A DNA stretch of 5,025 nucleotides from Alphaproteobacteria bacterium (lineage in GTDB: Bacteria > Pseudomonadota > Alphaproteobacteria > Rhodobacterales > Rhodobacteraceae), in assembly GCA_030424705.1 (NCBI GenBank), contig JAUHWJ010000212.1, positions 1-5,025 of the forward strand, in the 5' to 3' direction. Each line of letters starts with the position of its first letter. Position 1 is the stretch's first letter. This document shows positions 1 through 5,025 of this stretch, piece by piece. The position numbers and the translations under genes were made by a program. Under the pieces are notes generated by a model. The model was not told the origin of the DNA and searched no databases. It saw only the letters and a list, made by a program, of their open reading frames with translations.

Positions 1-1639
1 TCCGCGCCGCGGCCCGGAGCTCGGCGGCGGGAACGCCGGTGAGAAGCTCGGTCGCCTCCGGCCCGTGGCGCGGGTCGGAAACGAATTCGGCGTAGAGCTG
101 GAACTCGTCCCAGTCGCAGCGTTCGCGGATGAAGGCCTCGTCCATCAGGCCCTCGGTCACGATCACATGCGCGAGCGCCGTGACGACGGCGACGTTGGTG
201 CCGGGCCGGAGCGGAAGGTGATGCGCCGCCCCGATATGGGCGGATTTCACGAGGTCGATGCGGCGCGGGTCGATCACGATCAGCTTCGCGCCCTTGCGGA
301 GCCGCTTCTTGAGGCGGGAGGCGAAGACGGGGTGCCCGTCGGTCGGGTTCGCGCCGATGACGATGACGACGTCGGTATGCTCCACGCTGTCGAAATCCTG
401 CGTGCCCGCCGAGGTTCCGAAGGTCTGGCCGAGGCCGTAGCCGGTGGGCGAATGGCAGACGCGGGCGCAGGTGTCCGTGTTGTTGTTGCCGAAGACGGCG
501 CGCGCCAGCTTCTGCACGAGATAGGCTTCCTCGTTCGTGCAGCGCGAGGAGGTGATGACGCCGATGCTCTTCTTGCCGTAGGCCTCCTGCAATCCGCAGA
601 GCCGGTTGGCGGCGAAGGAGATCGCTTCCTCCCAGCTCACTTCGCGCCACGGCTCGTCGATCCGGTCCCGGATCATCGGGCTGAGGATGCGGTCCTTGTG
701 GGTGGCGTAGCCCCAGGCGAAGCGGCCCTTCACGCAGGAATGGCCGCGATTGGCCTTGCCGTGCTTCCACGGCGTCATGCGGACGAGCGTATCGCCCTGC
801 ATTTCCGCCTTGAAGGAGCAGCCGACGCCGCAATAGGCGCAGGTGGTGATGACCGATCGCTCCGGCGTCCCCATCTCGATGATCGACTTTTCCTGAAGAG
901 TCGCGGTCGGGCAGGCCTGCACGCAGGCGCCGCAGCTCACGCAATCGGAGGCGAGGGCGTTGTCTGACCGGGCGCCGAAGGAGACGCGGCTGTCGAAGCC
1001 GCGCCCTTCTATGGTCAGCGCGAATGTCCCCTGCACCTCCTCGCAGGCGCGGACGCACCGGCTGCAGACGATGCATTTCGCGGGGTCATAGGTGAAATAG
1101 GGGTTGCTCTCGTCCTTCGGAATCCATTGCGGGTTCGCGGCGCCGGAGGCTTCGCGCGGGGCGAAATGGTTTGTGAGGCCGCCCGCCGCCGGCGCCTTGT
1201 AGCGCACGTCGCGGAGGCCCACAGCGCCCGCCATGTCCTGCAATTCGCAATCGCCGTTGGCGGCGCAGGTCAGGCAGTCGAGCGGATGGTCGGAGATGTA
1301 GAGCTCCATCACCCCCTTGCGGAGCTTCCGCAGCTTCGCCGTCTGGGTGTGGACGACCATGCCCGGGGCGACCGGCGTCGTGCAGGAGGCGGGGGCGCCG
1401 CGCCGGCCCTCGATCTCCACCGCGCAGAGCCGGCAGGAGCCGAAAGCCTCCACGCTGTCCGTCGCGCAGAGCTTCGGCACCTGGATGCCGGCCTCGGCGG
1501 CCGCGCGCATCACGGAGGTTCCCGCAGGAACCGTCACCGCGAAGCCGTCGATGGTGAGCGTGACCGGCGCGCCCTCCCGCGCGGGCGTGCCCATGTCGCG
1601 CTCGTCGAAGGCGGCGGGCGGCATCACGAAGTCTCTCAT
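1..1639 (-). CDS. fdsA: Formate dehydrogenase alpha subunit FdsA (N-terminal 546 residues, truncated by window edge)
   Basis: Catalytic subunit of cytoplasmic NAD+-dependent formate dehydrogenase; it oxidises formate to CO2 at a molybdenum bis-MGD centre and passes electrons along Fe-S clusters to FdsB. I translated it by hand from ATG 1639; the frame stays open to base 2. An N-terminal 2Fe-2S domain has C58, C69, C72 and C86. A His-Cys3 4Fe-4S site follows (H118, C122, C125, C131), then two ferredoxin-type 4Fe-4S motifs (C189/192/195/199 and C233/236/239/243). The molybdopterin domain opens with a further 4Fe-4S site (C267, C270, C274, C302). The motif CARVCHSPTG places the Mo ligand at Cys395 next to His396, where selenocysteine enzymes have Sec-His. 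The start overlaps the fdsB stop (ATGA) and has AAGGAGG 7 nt upstream. The family is roughly 950 residues, so about 40% of the protein lies outside the window. NuoG and HoxU share the N-terminal cluster pattern but lack the FDH-type Cys-His site, so FdsA is a confident call. Confidence 0.97.
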   Translation of the reverse strand, partial: MRDFVMPPAAFDERDMGTPAREGAPVTLTIDGFAVTVPAGTSVMRAAAEAGIQVPKLCATDSVEAFGSCRLCAVEIEGRRGAPASCTTPVAPGMVVHTQTAKLRKLRKGVMELYISDHPLDCLTCAANGDCELQDMAGAVGLRDVRYKAPAAGGLTNHFAPREASGAANPQWIPKDESNPYFTYDPAKCIVCSRCVRACEEVQGTFALTIEGRGFDSRVSFGARSDNALASDCVSCGACVQACPTATLQEKSIIEMGTPERSVITTCAYCGVGCSFKAEMQGDTLVRMTPWKHGKANRGHSCVKGRFAWGYATHKDRILSPMIRDRIDEPWREVSWEEAISFAANRLCGLQEAYGKKSIGVITSSRCTNEEAYLVQKLARAVFGNNNTDTCARVCHSPTGYGLGQTFGTSAGTQDFDSVEHTDVVIVIGANPTDGHPVFASRLKKRLRKGAKLIVIDPRRIDLVKSAHIGAAHHLPLRPGTNVAVVTALAHVIVTEGLMDEAFIRERCDWDEFQLYAEFVSDPRHGPEATELLTGVPAAELRAAAR

Positions 1640-3156
1640 TCGGCAGCCTCCTTCGCCGTGGCGAATTCGTCGGGGAAATGGCGGACGGCGGACATGACGG
1701 GGAAGGGCGTGAAGCCGCCGAGCGCGCAGAGCGAGCCGTCCTTCATCGTCTCGCAGAGATCGGCGAGAAGCGGCAGCGCAGTTGGGTCCCCCTCACGTAT
1801 GCGGTCGATCGTCTCCACCCCGCGCACCGCGCCGATGCGGCAGGGGGTGCACTTGCCGCAGCTCTCGATCGCGCAGAACTCCATGGCGAAGCGGGCCATG
1901 CCCAGCATGTCCGCCGTTTCGTCGAATATGACGAGCCCGGCATGGCCGATCAGCCCGCCCGCCGCGTCGAACTCCTCGTAGCCGAGGGGTGTGTCGAACA
2001 TCGAAACGGGCATGTAGGCGCCGAGCGGCCCGCCGACCTGAACCGCCTTCACGGGCCGCCCCGTCGCGGAGCCGCCGCCGAGGTCCTCCACCGCCTCACC
2101 CAGCGTCATGCCGAAGGCGGTCTCGAAAAGGCCGCCGCGCTTCACGTTCCCGGCGATCTGGAGCGTGACCGTCCCCTTAGAGCGGCCGAGGCCGAAGCCG
2201 GCGTAATGCGCCGCGCCCTTCTCCATGATGACCGGGACGGTCGCGAGGGAGATTACGTTGTTTACGATTGTGGGCCGCCCCATGAAGCCTTCGAGCGCGG
2301 GGAGCGGCGGCTTCGCGCGCACGATCCCGCGCTTGCCTTCGAGCGAGTTGAGGAGCGACGTCTCTTCGCCGCAGACATAGGCGCCTGCGCCCTTCCTGAT
2401 CTCGATGTCGAAGGCGCGGCCCGGCCCGAGCGCGTCCGCGCCGAGAATGCCGGCCTCCCGCGCGATCTCCACGGCGCGAGCCATGACACGGATCGCATCG
2501 GGATATTCCGAGCGGAGATAGACATAGCCCTTGCTCGCGCCGACGGCGTGGGCGGCGATGGCCATGCCCTCGATCAGGGAGAACGGGTCCCCCTCCATCA
2601 GCATCCGGTCGGCGAAGGTGCCGCTGTCACCCTCGTCGGCGTTGCAGACGATGTACTTCTGCGCGCCCGGCGCGTCGTGCACCGTCTTCCACTTGATCCC
2701 GGTCGGAAACCCGGCGCCGCCGCGCCCGCGGAGGCCGGAGGCGGAAACCTCTTCGATCACCGCCGCCCCGTCCATCGCCAGCGCCCGGCGAAGGCCGGTG
2801 AGCCCGCCATGCGCCTCGTATTCGGCGAGCGAGAGAGGGTCGATCACGCCGACGCGTGCGAAGGTCAGCCGCGTCTGGCGGCGCATCCACTCGAGCGCCT
2901 CCACGGGTCCGAGCGCGCAGGCGGCTTCGCCCGAGAGGATCGCTGTCGCATCGGCCGGAACTACGGGGCCGTAGCCGCAGCGGACGCCGTCGATCTCCAC
3001 CTCGACCATCGGTTCGAGCCAGATCATGCCGCGCGAGCCGTTCCGCACGATCTGCGCCTCGATACCCCGCGCGCGCGCCTCGGCGGCGATAGCCTCGGCC
3101 ACCTCGTCCGCGCCGAGCGCCCGGGCGGCGCTGTCTCCGGGGACCCAGATCCTCAC
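1636..3156 (-). CDS. fdsB: Formate dehydrogenase beta subunit FdsB (FMN/NAD-binding, NuoF-like)
   Basis: Diaphorase subunit that takes electrons from FdsA through its 4Fe-4S cluster to FMN and reduces NAD+. I place the start at GTG 3156, giving 506 residues. It overlaps the fdsG stop (GTGA) and has GGAGG 7 nt upstream; the in-frame ATG at 3261 would add 35 low-complexity Gly/Arg/Pro residues inside fdsG. Residues 1-100 form the poorly conserved N-terminal domain, which in this family is thioredoxin-like; only C60 and C80 are present, so no FdsG-type cluster is expected there. The FMN loop is GRGGAGFPTGIKW (144-156), followed by CNADEGDSGTF (171-181). The NAD/FMN site is GAGAYVCGEET (256-266). 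The 4Fe-4S ligands are C433, C436 and C439 (SCGKCTPC) and C477. NuoF and HoxF share this core, but the flanking FdsG and the Cys-type FdsA identify the formate dehydrogenase version. Confidence 0.96.
   Translation of the reverse strand: MRIWVPGDSAARALGADEVAEAIAAEARARGIEAQIVRNGSRGMIWLEPMVEVEIDGVRCGYGPVVPADATAILSGEAACALGPVEALEWMRRQTRLTFARVGVIDPLSLAEYEAHGGLTGLRRALAMDGAAVIEEVSASGLRGRGGAGFPTGIKWKTVHDAPGAQKYIVCNADEGDSGTFADRMLMEGDPFSLIEGMAIAAHAVGASKGYVYLRSEYPDAIRVMARAVEIAREAGILGADALGPGRAFDIEIRKGAGAYVCGEETSLLNSLEGKRGIVRAKPPLPALEGFMGRPTIVNNVISLATVPVIMEKGAAHYAGFGLGRSKGTVTLQIAGNVKRGGLFETAFGMTLGEAVEDLGGGSATGRPVKAVQVGGPLGAYMPVSMFDTPLGYEEFDAAGGLIGHAGLVIFDETADMLGMARFAMEFCAIESCGKCTPCRIGAVRGVETIDRIREGDPTALPLLADLCETMKDGSLCALGGFTPFPVMSAVRHFPDEFATAKEAAE
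1647..1653 (-). promoter_or_regulatory. Ribosome binding site of fdsA
   Basis: On the minus strand this reads AAGGAGG, a near-complete Shine-Dalgarno match, 7 nt before the ATG at 1639. It lies inside the last codons of fdsB. It fixes the fdsA start at the ATG that overlaps the fdsB stop rather than at the in-frame ATG for residue 6. Confidence 0.85.
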
Positions 3157-3629
3157 GCCCCCGCCTCCGCCAGCAGCGCGTCGATCCGCGCCCGGTCCAC
3201 GCGGCCGACGGGCCGCTCGTCCAGCATCGCCGCCGGGGCGCAGGCGCAGAGGCCGAGGCAATAGACCGGCTCAACCGTCACCGCGCCGTTCGCCGTCGTC
3301 CCGTGCCAGCCGAGCCCGAGCCGCGCCAGCGCCGCCTCCGCCAGCGCCGCGCCGCCCATAGCCTGGCAGGCCTCCGCCCGGCAGATCTTCAGCACATGGC
3401 GGCCCGCCGGCGCCTCGCGGAAGTCATGGTAGAAGGTGATGACGCCGTGGAGTTCCGCGCGGGTGATGTTGAGCGCGTCGCAGACCGGCTCCCGCGCCGC
3501 CTCGGGGATATGGCCGCAGGCCTCCTGCAGCGCGTGGAGGATCGGCAGGAGCGGCCCTTCAAGAGCGAGATGCCGGTGGATGATCGCGCGGATCTCTTCT
3601 GCCGAGAGCGAAGGCGCCGGTGGTTGCAA
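3153..3629 (-). CDS. fdsG: Formate dehydrogenase gamma subunit FdsG (2Fe-2S, NuoE-like)
   Basis: Small electron-transfer subunit of the soluble NAD+-dependent formate dehydrogenase, homologous to the 24-kDa NuoE subunit of complex I. The protein has 158 residues, the usual family size. A helical N-terminal half (about 8-60, with the conserved-type stretch HALQEACGHIP at 32-42 and GVITFYHDF at 62-70) precedes a thioredoxin-like domain. That domain binds one 2Fe-2S cluster through C83, C88, C124 and C128 (C-x4-C then C-x3-C); C130 is an extra cysteine. The start is TTG 3629: it has GGGAGG 6 nt upstream, there is no in-frame ATG or GTG between it and the upstream in-frame stop at 3680-3678, and the protein is already full-length from here. 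It is the first gene of the operon and its stop overlaps the fdsB start. An isolated NuoE or HoxE would look similar, but the context settles it. Confidence 0.95.
   Translation of the reverse strand: MQPPAPSLSAEEIRAIIHRHLALEGPLLPILHALQEACGHIPEAAREPVCDALNITRAELHGVITFYHDFREAPAGRHVLKICRAEACQAMGGAALAEAALARLGLGWHGTTANGAVTVEPVYCLGLCACAPAAMLDERPVGRVDRARIDALLAEAGA
3164..3168 (-). promoter_or_regulatory. Ribosome binding site that decides the fdsB start
   Basis: The minus strand reads GGAGG, 7 nt before GTG 3156, inside the end of fdsG. Together with the GTGA overlap it supports the GTG start over the upstream in-frame ATG at 3261. Confidence 0.75.
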
Positions 3630-3635
3630 GGCTTG

Positions 3636-3641
3636 CCTCCC
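3636..3641 (-). promoter_or_regulatory. Ribosome binding site of fdsG (TTG start)
   Basis: The minus strand reads GGGAGG, 6 nt before the TTG at 3629. It decides the start, because no ATG or GTG lies in frame upstream. A second copy of the core (AGGGAGG, 3660-3654) lies 18 nt further upstream and is not followed by a start codon at normal spacing. Confidence 0.75.
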
Positions 3642-3676
3642 GCGTGTTGCGAACCTCCCTGAACGGTGCCATGCGG

Positions 3677-3682
3677 ATCATA
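3677..3682 (-). promoter_or_regulatory. Candidate -10 element of the fds operon promoter
   Basis: The minus strand reads TATGAT, one mismatch from the sigma-70 consensus TATAAT. It lies about 48 nt upstream of the fdsG start, in the only AT-rich stretch of the gap. At 17-18 bp spacing the -35 position reads CGGGAA or ACGGGA, which is poor. A good -10 with a poor -35 is what an activator-dependent promoter looks like, fitting control by the adjacent LysR protein. No transcript start is known, so this is a prediction. Confidence 0.45.
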
Positions 3683-3720
3683 TCGCAATCAATATCGGTT
3701 TCCCGTTGATTGATTGCGAT
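3682..3720. promoter_or_regulatory. Perfect 12-bp inverted repeat, probable regulator operator of the fds operon
   Basis: ATCGCAATCAAT (3682-3693) and ATTGATTGCGAT (3709-3720) are exact reverse complements separated by 15 bp. The repeat sits between lysR and fdsG, begins 3 bp past the lysR stop codon and reaches the candidate -10, so it covers the -35 region. The arms are AT-rich compared with the flanking coding DNA and no T-run follows, so it does not look like an intrinsic terminator. LysR-type regulators bind interrupted dyads near their target promoters. The centre-to-centre arm distance of 27 bp is compatible with two dimer contacts, but which protein binds is inferred. Confidence 0.6.
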
Positions 3721-3729
3721 TCTCAATCG
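3717..3729. promoter_or_regulatory. Secondary 13-bp dyad overlapping the lysR stop codon
   Basis: CGATT-CTC-AATCG is a perfect 5-bp inverted repeat with a 3-bp centre. Its left arm overlaps the upstream arm of the 39-bp operator and its centre and right arm contain the last codon and stop of lysR. It adds a third GATTG-like half-site in an array pointing at the fds promoter. It is short, so chance is possible. Confidence 0.35.
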
Positions 3730-4610
3730 TGACGGGACATCCCTCGCGCCGCGCGCAGCATCGCGTCGAGAACCGGCGTATGCGGCTCGCGCCACGGGGC
3801 GATGAGGCCCACGGAATGGGCCGGGCCGGGCCCTTCGAGCTTCACGAGGCTCACGGCCTTGCCCGAGGCGAGAAAGCGCGCAATGTCCTCCGGCAGCACG
3901 GTGACGCAGCCGCCGCGCTCCACCGTCGCCATAAGCACCACGGTGGAACTCGATTCGATCCAGGCTTCGGGCTCCACCCCGGCCTCGGCGAAGTTGCGGT
4001 TGATGATGCGCCGGTTCTGCATGTCGGGCGTCAGGAGGCAGAGCCGTTCCCCCCGCAGCTCGCCCCAGCCTATGGATTCGCGCCCGGCGAAGGGGGAGTC
4101 CTTCGCGCAGACGAGCATGAAACGCTCGCGGTAGAGCGGCTGCGTGCTGACGCGCCCCATCGGCTCGTTGTCGAGATAGGAGATGCCGGCATCGACCTCC
4201 AGATCGTCGAGCATGGAGAGGATCTCGACCGAGGTGCGGGAGAGGATCGTGAAGCGCACGTTCGGATGCTTCTCGCCGAACCGGGCGGCGAGCCAGGCCG
4301 CCCAGGTCAGCGCCGTGGGGATGACGGCGAGGCGCAGGCGGCCCGAAAGCCCCTCCCGCTTGAAGCGCATCTCTTCGCGCAGCTGCCGCGCGTCCCCGAC
4401 GATGCGCCGGGCCCAGACGAGCGCCGTCTGCCCTTCGGGCGTCAGCCCGCCATAGCGGGAGCCGCGGAAAACGAGCTGGACGCCGAGCTGCTCCTCCAGC
4501 TGCTTGATCCCGGTGGAGAGGCTGGGCTGCGTGATCCCGAGGCTTTCCGCCGCACGGCCGAAATGCTCCTCCCGCGCGACGGCGATGAACATCTCAAGCT
4601 TGTCGAGCAT
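3723..4610 (-). CDS. LysR-family transcriptional regulator, probable regulator of the fds operon
   Basis: A 295-residue protein with full LysR-type architecture and length. A winged helix-turn-helix domain at about 1-60 shows the usual pattern FGRAAESLGITQPSLSTGIKQLEEQLG at 17-43 (helix, turn, recognition helix). A linker helix follows at about 60-88, then a periplasmic-binding-protein-like effector domain at about 91-290 (it opens RLRLAVIPT and contains VDAGISYL at 139-146 and ERFMLVCAKDSPFAG at 162-176). The start is ATG 4610; the upstream Shine-Dalgarno is weak. The gene lies directly upstream of fdsG and in the same direction, separated by 93 bp that hold a dyad operator. Formate dehydrogenase fds operons in other proteobacteria have linked regulators (FdsR in Ralstonia eutropha), so control of fds is the likely role. 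The inducer (formate or another ligand) cannot be read from sequence. Confidence 0.93.
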   Translation of the reverse strand: MLDKLEMFIAVAREEHFGRAAESLGITQPSLSTGIKQLEEQLGVQLVFRGSRYGGLTPEGQTALVWARRIVGDARQLREEMRFKREGLSGRLRLAVIPTALTWAAWLAARFGEKHPNVRFTILSRTSVEILSMLDDLEVDAGISYLDNEPMGRVSTQPLYRERFMLVCAKDSPFAGRESIGWGELRGERLCLLTPDMQNRRIINRNFAEAGVEPEAWIESSSTVVLMATVERGGCVTVLPEDIARFLASGKAVSLVKLEGPGPAHSVGLIAPWREPHTPVLDAMLRAARGMSRHD

Positions 4611-4643
4611 GGTTGGCGTTCCGGATCGAAAACCGACGTACCG

Positions 4644-4658
4644 ATAGCCTTGCTCAAT
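4644..4658. promoter_or_regulatory. Weak candidate LysR-type box (AT-N11-AT) upstream of lysR
   Basis: Within the 72-bp gap between the ligase and lysR, AT at 4644-4645 and AT at 4657-4658 are separated by 11 bp, matching the minimal T-N11-A pattern of LysR-type sites. It lies about 34 bp upstream of the lysR start, where negative autoregulation would act. The pattern is very loose and expected by chance fairly often. I see no convincing -35/-10 pair or terminator hairpin in this gap. Confidence 0.2.
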
Positions 4659-4682
4659 GAAACGGCCCCGCGCAAGCCCGGT

Positions 4683-5025
4683 TCAGCCCGCCTCCCGCAG
4701 AACATGCTTCATCACCTTGCCATTGGCGTTCCGCGGCAGCGGCGCCTCGGTGAAGGTGAAGAGGTCGGGCGTCTTGTAGTCCGAAAGCCGCTCCCGGCAG
4801 AAGGCGCGGAGATCCGCCTCCGTCACCGCCGGGTCCGAGAGATGGACGAAGGCGCGGGATTTCTCCCCGAGCACTGGATCGGCGAAGCCGACGACCGCCG
4901 CCTCCGCGACGCCGGGATGGTAGGCGAGCGCGTTCTCCACCTCGGCCGGATAGACCTTGTAGCCGCCGCGGTTGATCATGTCCTTGATCCGGTCGTGGAC
5001 ATAGAGGAACCCCTCCTCGTCGAAC
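4683..5025 (-). CDS. AMP-forming acyl-CoA synthetase/ligase, C-terminal fragment (truncated by window edge)
   Basis: The last 113 codons of an adenylate-forming enzyme that activates a carboxylic acid with ATP and transfers it to CoA. The frame stays open to the window edge (first full codon TTC at 5024). The fragment begins FDEEGFLYVHDRIKD, the core motif at the hinge between the large and small domains, with K14 near the hinge. It continues with the family signature INRGGYKVYPAEVE (17-30). It ends with PRNANGKVMK (97-106), in which K103 matches the catalytic lysine of the small domain. All expected C-terminal motifs are present and it ends normally at TGA. Substrate specificity lies in the missing N-terminal domain, so fatty acid, aromatic acid or oxalate ligase cannot be separated here. 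A 72-bp gap separates it from lysR in the same direction; functional linkage to formate metabolism is not shown. Confidence 0.9.
   Translation of the reverse strand, partial: FDEEGFLYVHDRIKDMINRGGYKVYPAEVENALAYHPGVAEAAVVGFADPVLGEKSRAFVHLSDPAVTEADLRAFCRERLSDYKTPDLFTFTEAPLPRNANGKVMKHVLREAG

Noticed and set aside
65..967. A 300-codon plus-strand open frame opposite fdsA
   Set aside because: It is antisense to fdsA, whose Fe-S and molybdenum-site motifs run through the same bases. Its product is low-complexity and resembles nothing.
1127..1981. A 284-codon plus-strand open frame across the fdsA/fdsB junction
   Set aside because: It spans two real genes on the opposite strand and has no domain-like content; it is a composition shadow.
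1678..3264. A 528-codon plus-strand open frame opposite fdsB
   Set aside because: It lies wholly antisense to a well-supported gene with conserved motifs. Its product is rich in Arg, Ala, Glu and His with no recognisable domain. Long antisense frames are expected in GC-rich coding DNA with G/C third positions.
1636..3629. NuoEF of complex I or HoxEF of a NAD-linked hydrogenase
   Set aside because: The next gene carries a formate dehydrogenase bis-MGD domain with the Cys-His active site. The separate NuoE-like and NuoF-like subunits in G-B-A order with 4-bp overlaps match fds.
3682..3720. The inverted repeat read as an intrinsic terminator for lysR
   Set aside because: The arms are AT-rich, the 15-nt loop is long and no T-run follows in either direction, so a stable terminator hairpin is unlikely.
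3559..3795. A small minus-strand frame crossing the lysR-fdsG gap, with an internal ATG at 3681 as a possible leader peptide
   Set aside because: The ATG at 3681 lacks a Shine-Dalgarno and lies within the -10/operator region. The frame runs out of phase deep into fdsG, with no attenuator-like codon run or hairpins.
4611..4682. Direct repeat ACCGA in the gap upstream of lysR (4632-4636 and 4640-4644)
   Set aside because: Only 5 bp and only two copies in a GC-rich gap; this is within chance.

Overview
The window is GC-rich, with codon third positions overwhelmingly G or C. It reads as part of a proteobacterial chromosome, most likely an alphaproteobacterium; that assignment rests on protein style and composition only, not on a phylogenetic marker. 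Every gene I can support lies on the minus strand, so transcription runs from high to low coordinates. I see no RNA genes, insertion sequences, CRISPR arrays or long repeats.

Layout in transcription order. (1) 5025-4683: the C-terminal 113 residues of an AMP-forming acyl-CoA synthetase/ligase, cut by the window edge. (2) 4682-4611: a 72-bp gap with one weak LysR-type box. (3) 4610-3723: a full-length LysR-family regulator. (4) 3722-3630: a 93-bp gap that is AT-richer than its surroundings. It holds a perfect 12-bp inverted repeat, a second small dyad overlapping the lysR stop, a TATGAT -10 candidate and two GGGAGG motifs. (5) 3629-3153 fdsG, 3156-1636 fdsB and 1639-1 fdsA (N-terminal 546 residues): the gamma, beta and alpha subunits of a soluble, NAD+-dependent, molybdenum-containing formate dehydrogenase.

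The fds genes overlap by 4 bp at each junction (GTGA and ATGA), and each has a good Shine-Dalgarno sequence, so they form one translationally coupled operon. FdsA holds the bis-MGD molybdenum site (Cys395-His396 in place of selenocysteine-His) and five predicted Fe-S clusters. FdsB carries FMN, the NAD site and one 4Fe-4S cluster. FdsG carries a 2Fe-2S cluster. Together they oxidise formate to CO2 and reduce NAD+. The rest of fdsA, and any fdsC/fdsD maturation genes, would lie beyond base 1.

The LysR protein is the natural candidate to control the operon through the inverted repeat. I found no convincing new biological system. The least ordinary signal is the compact operator/promoter between lysR and fdsG. 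A start-codon correction for fdsB is the main practical annotation point.
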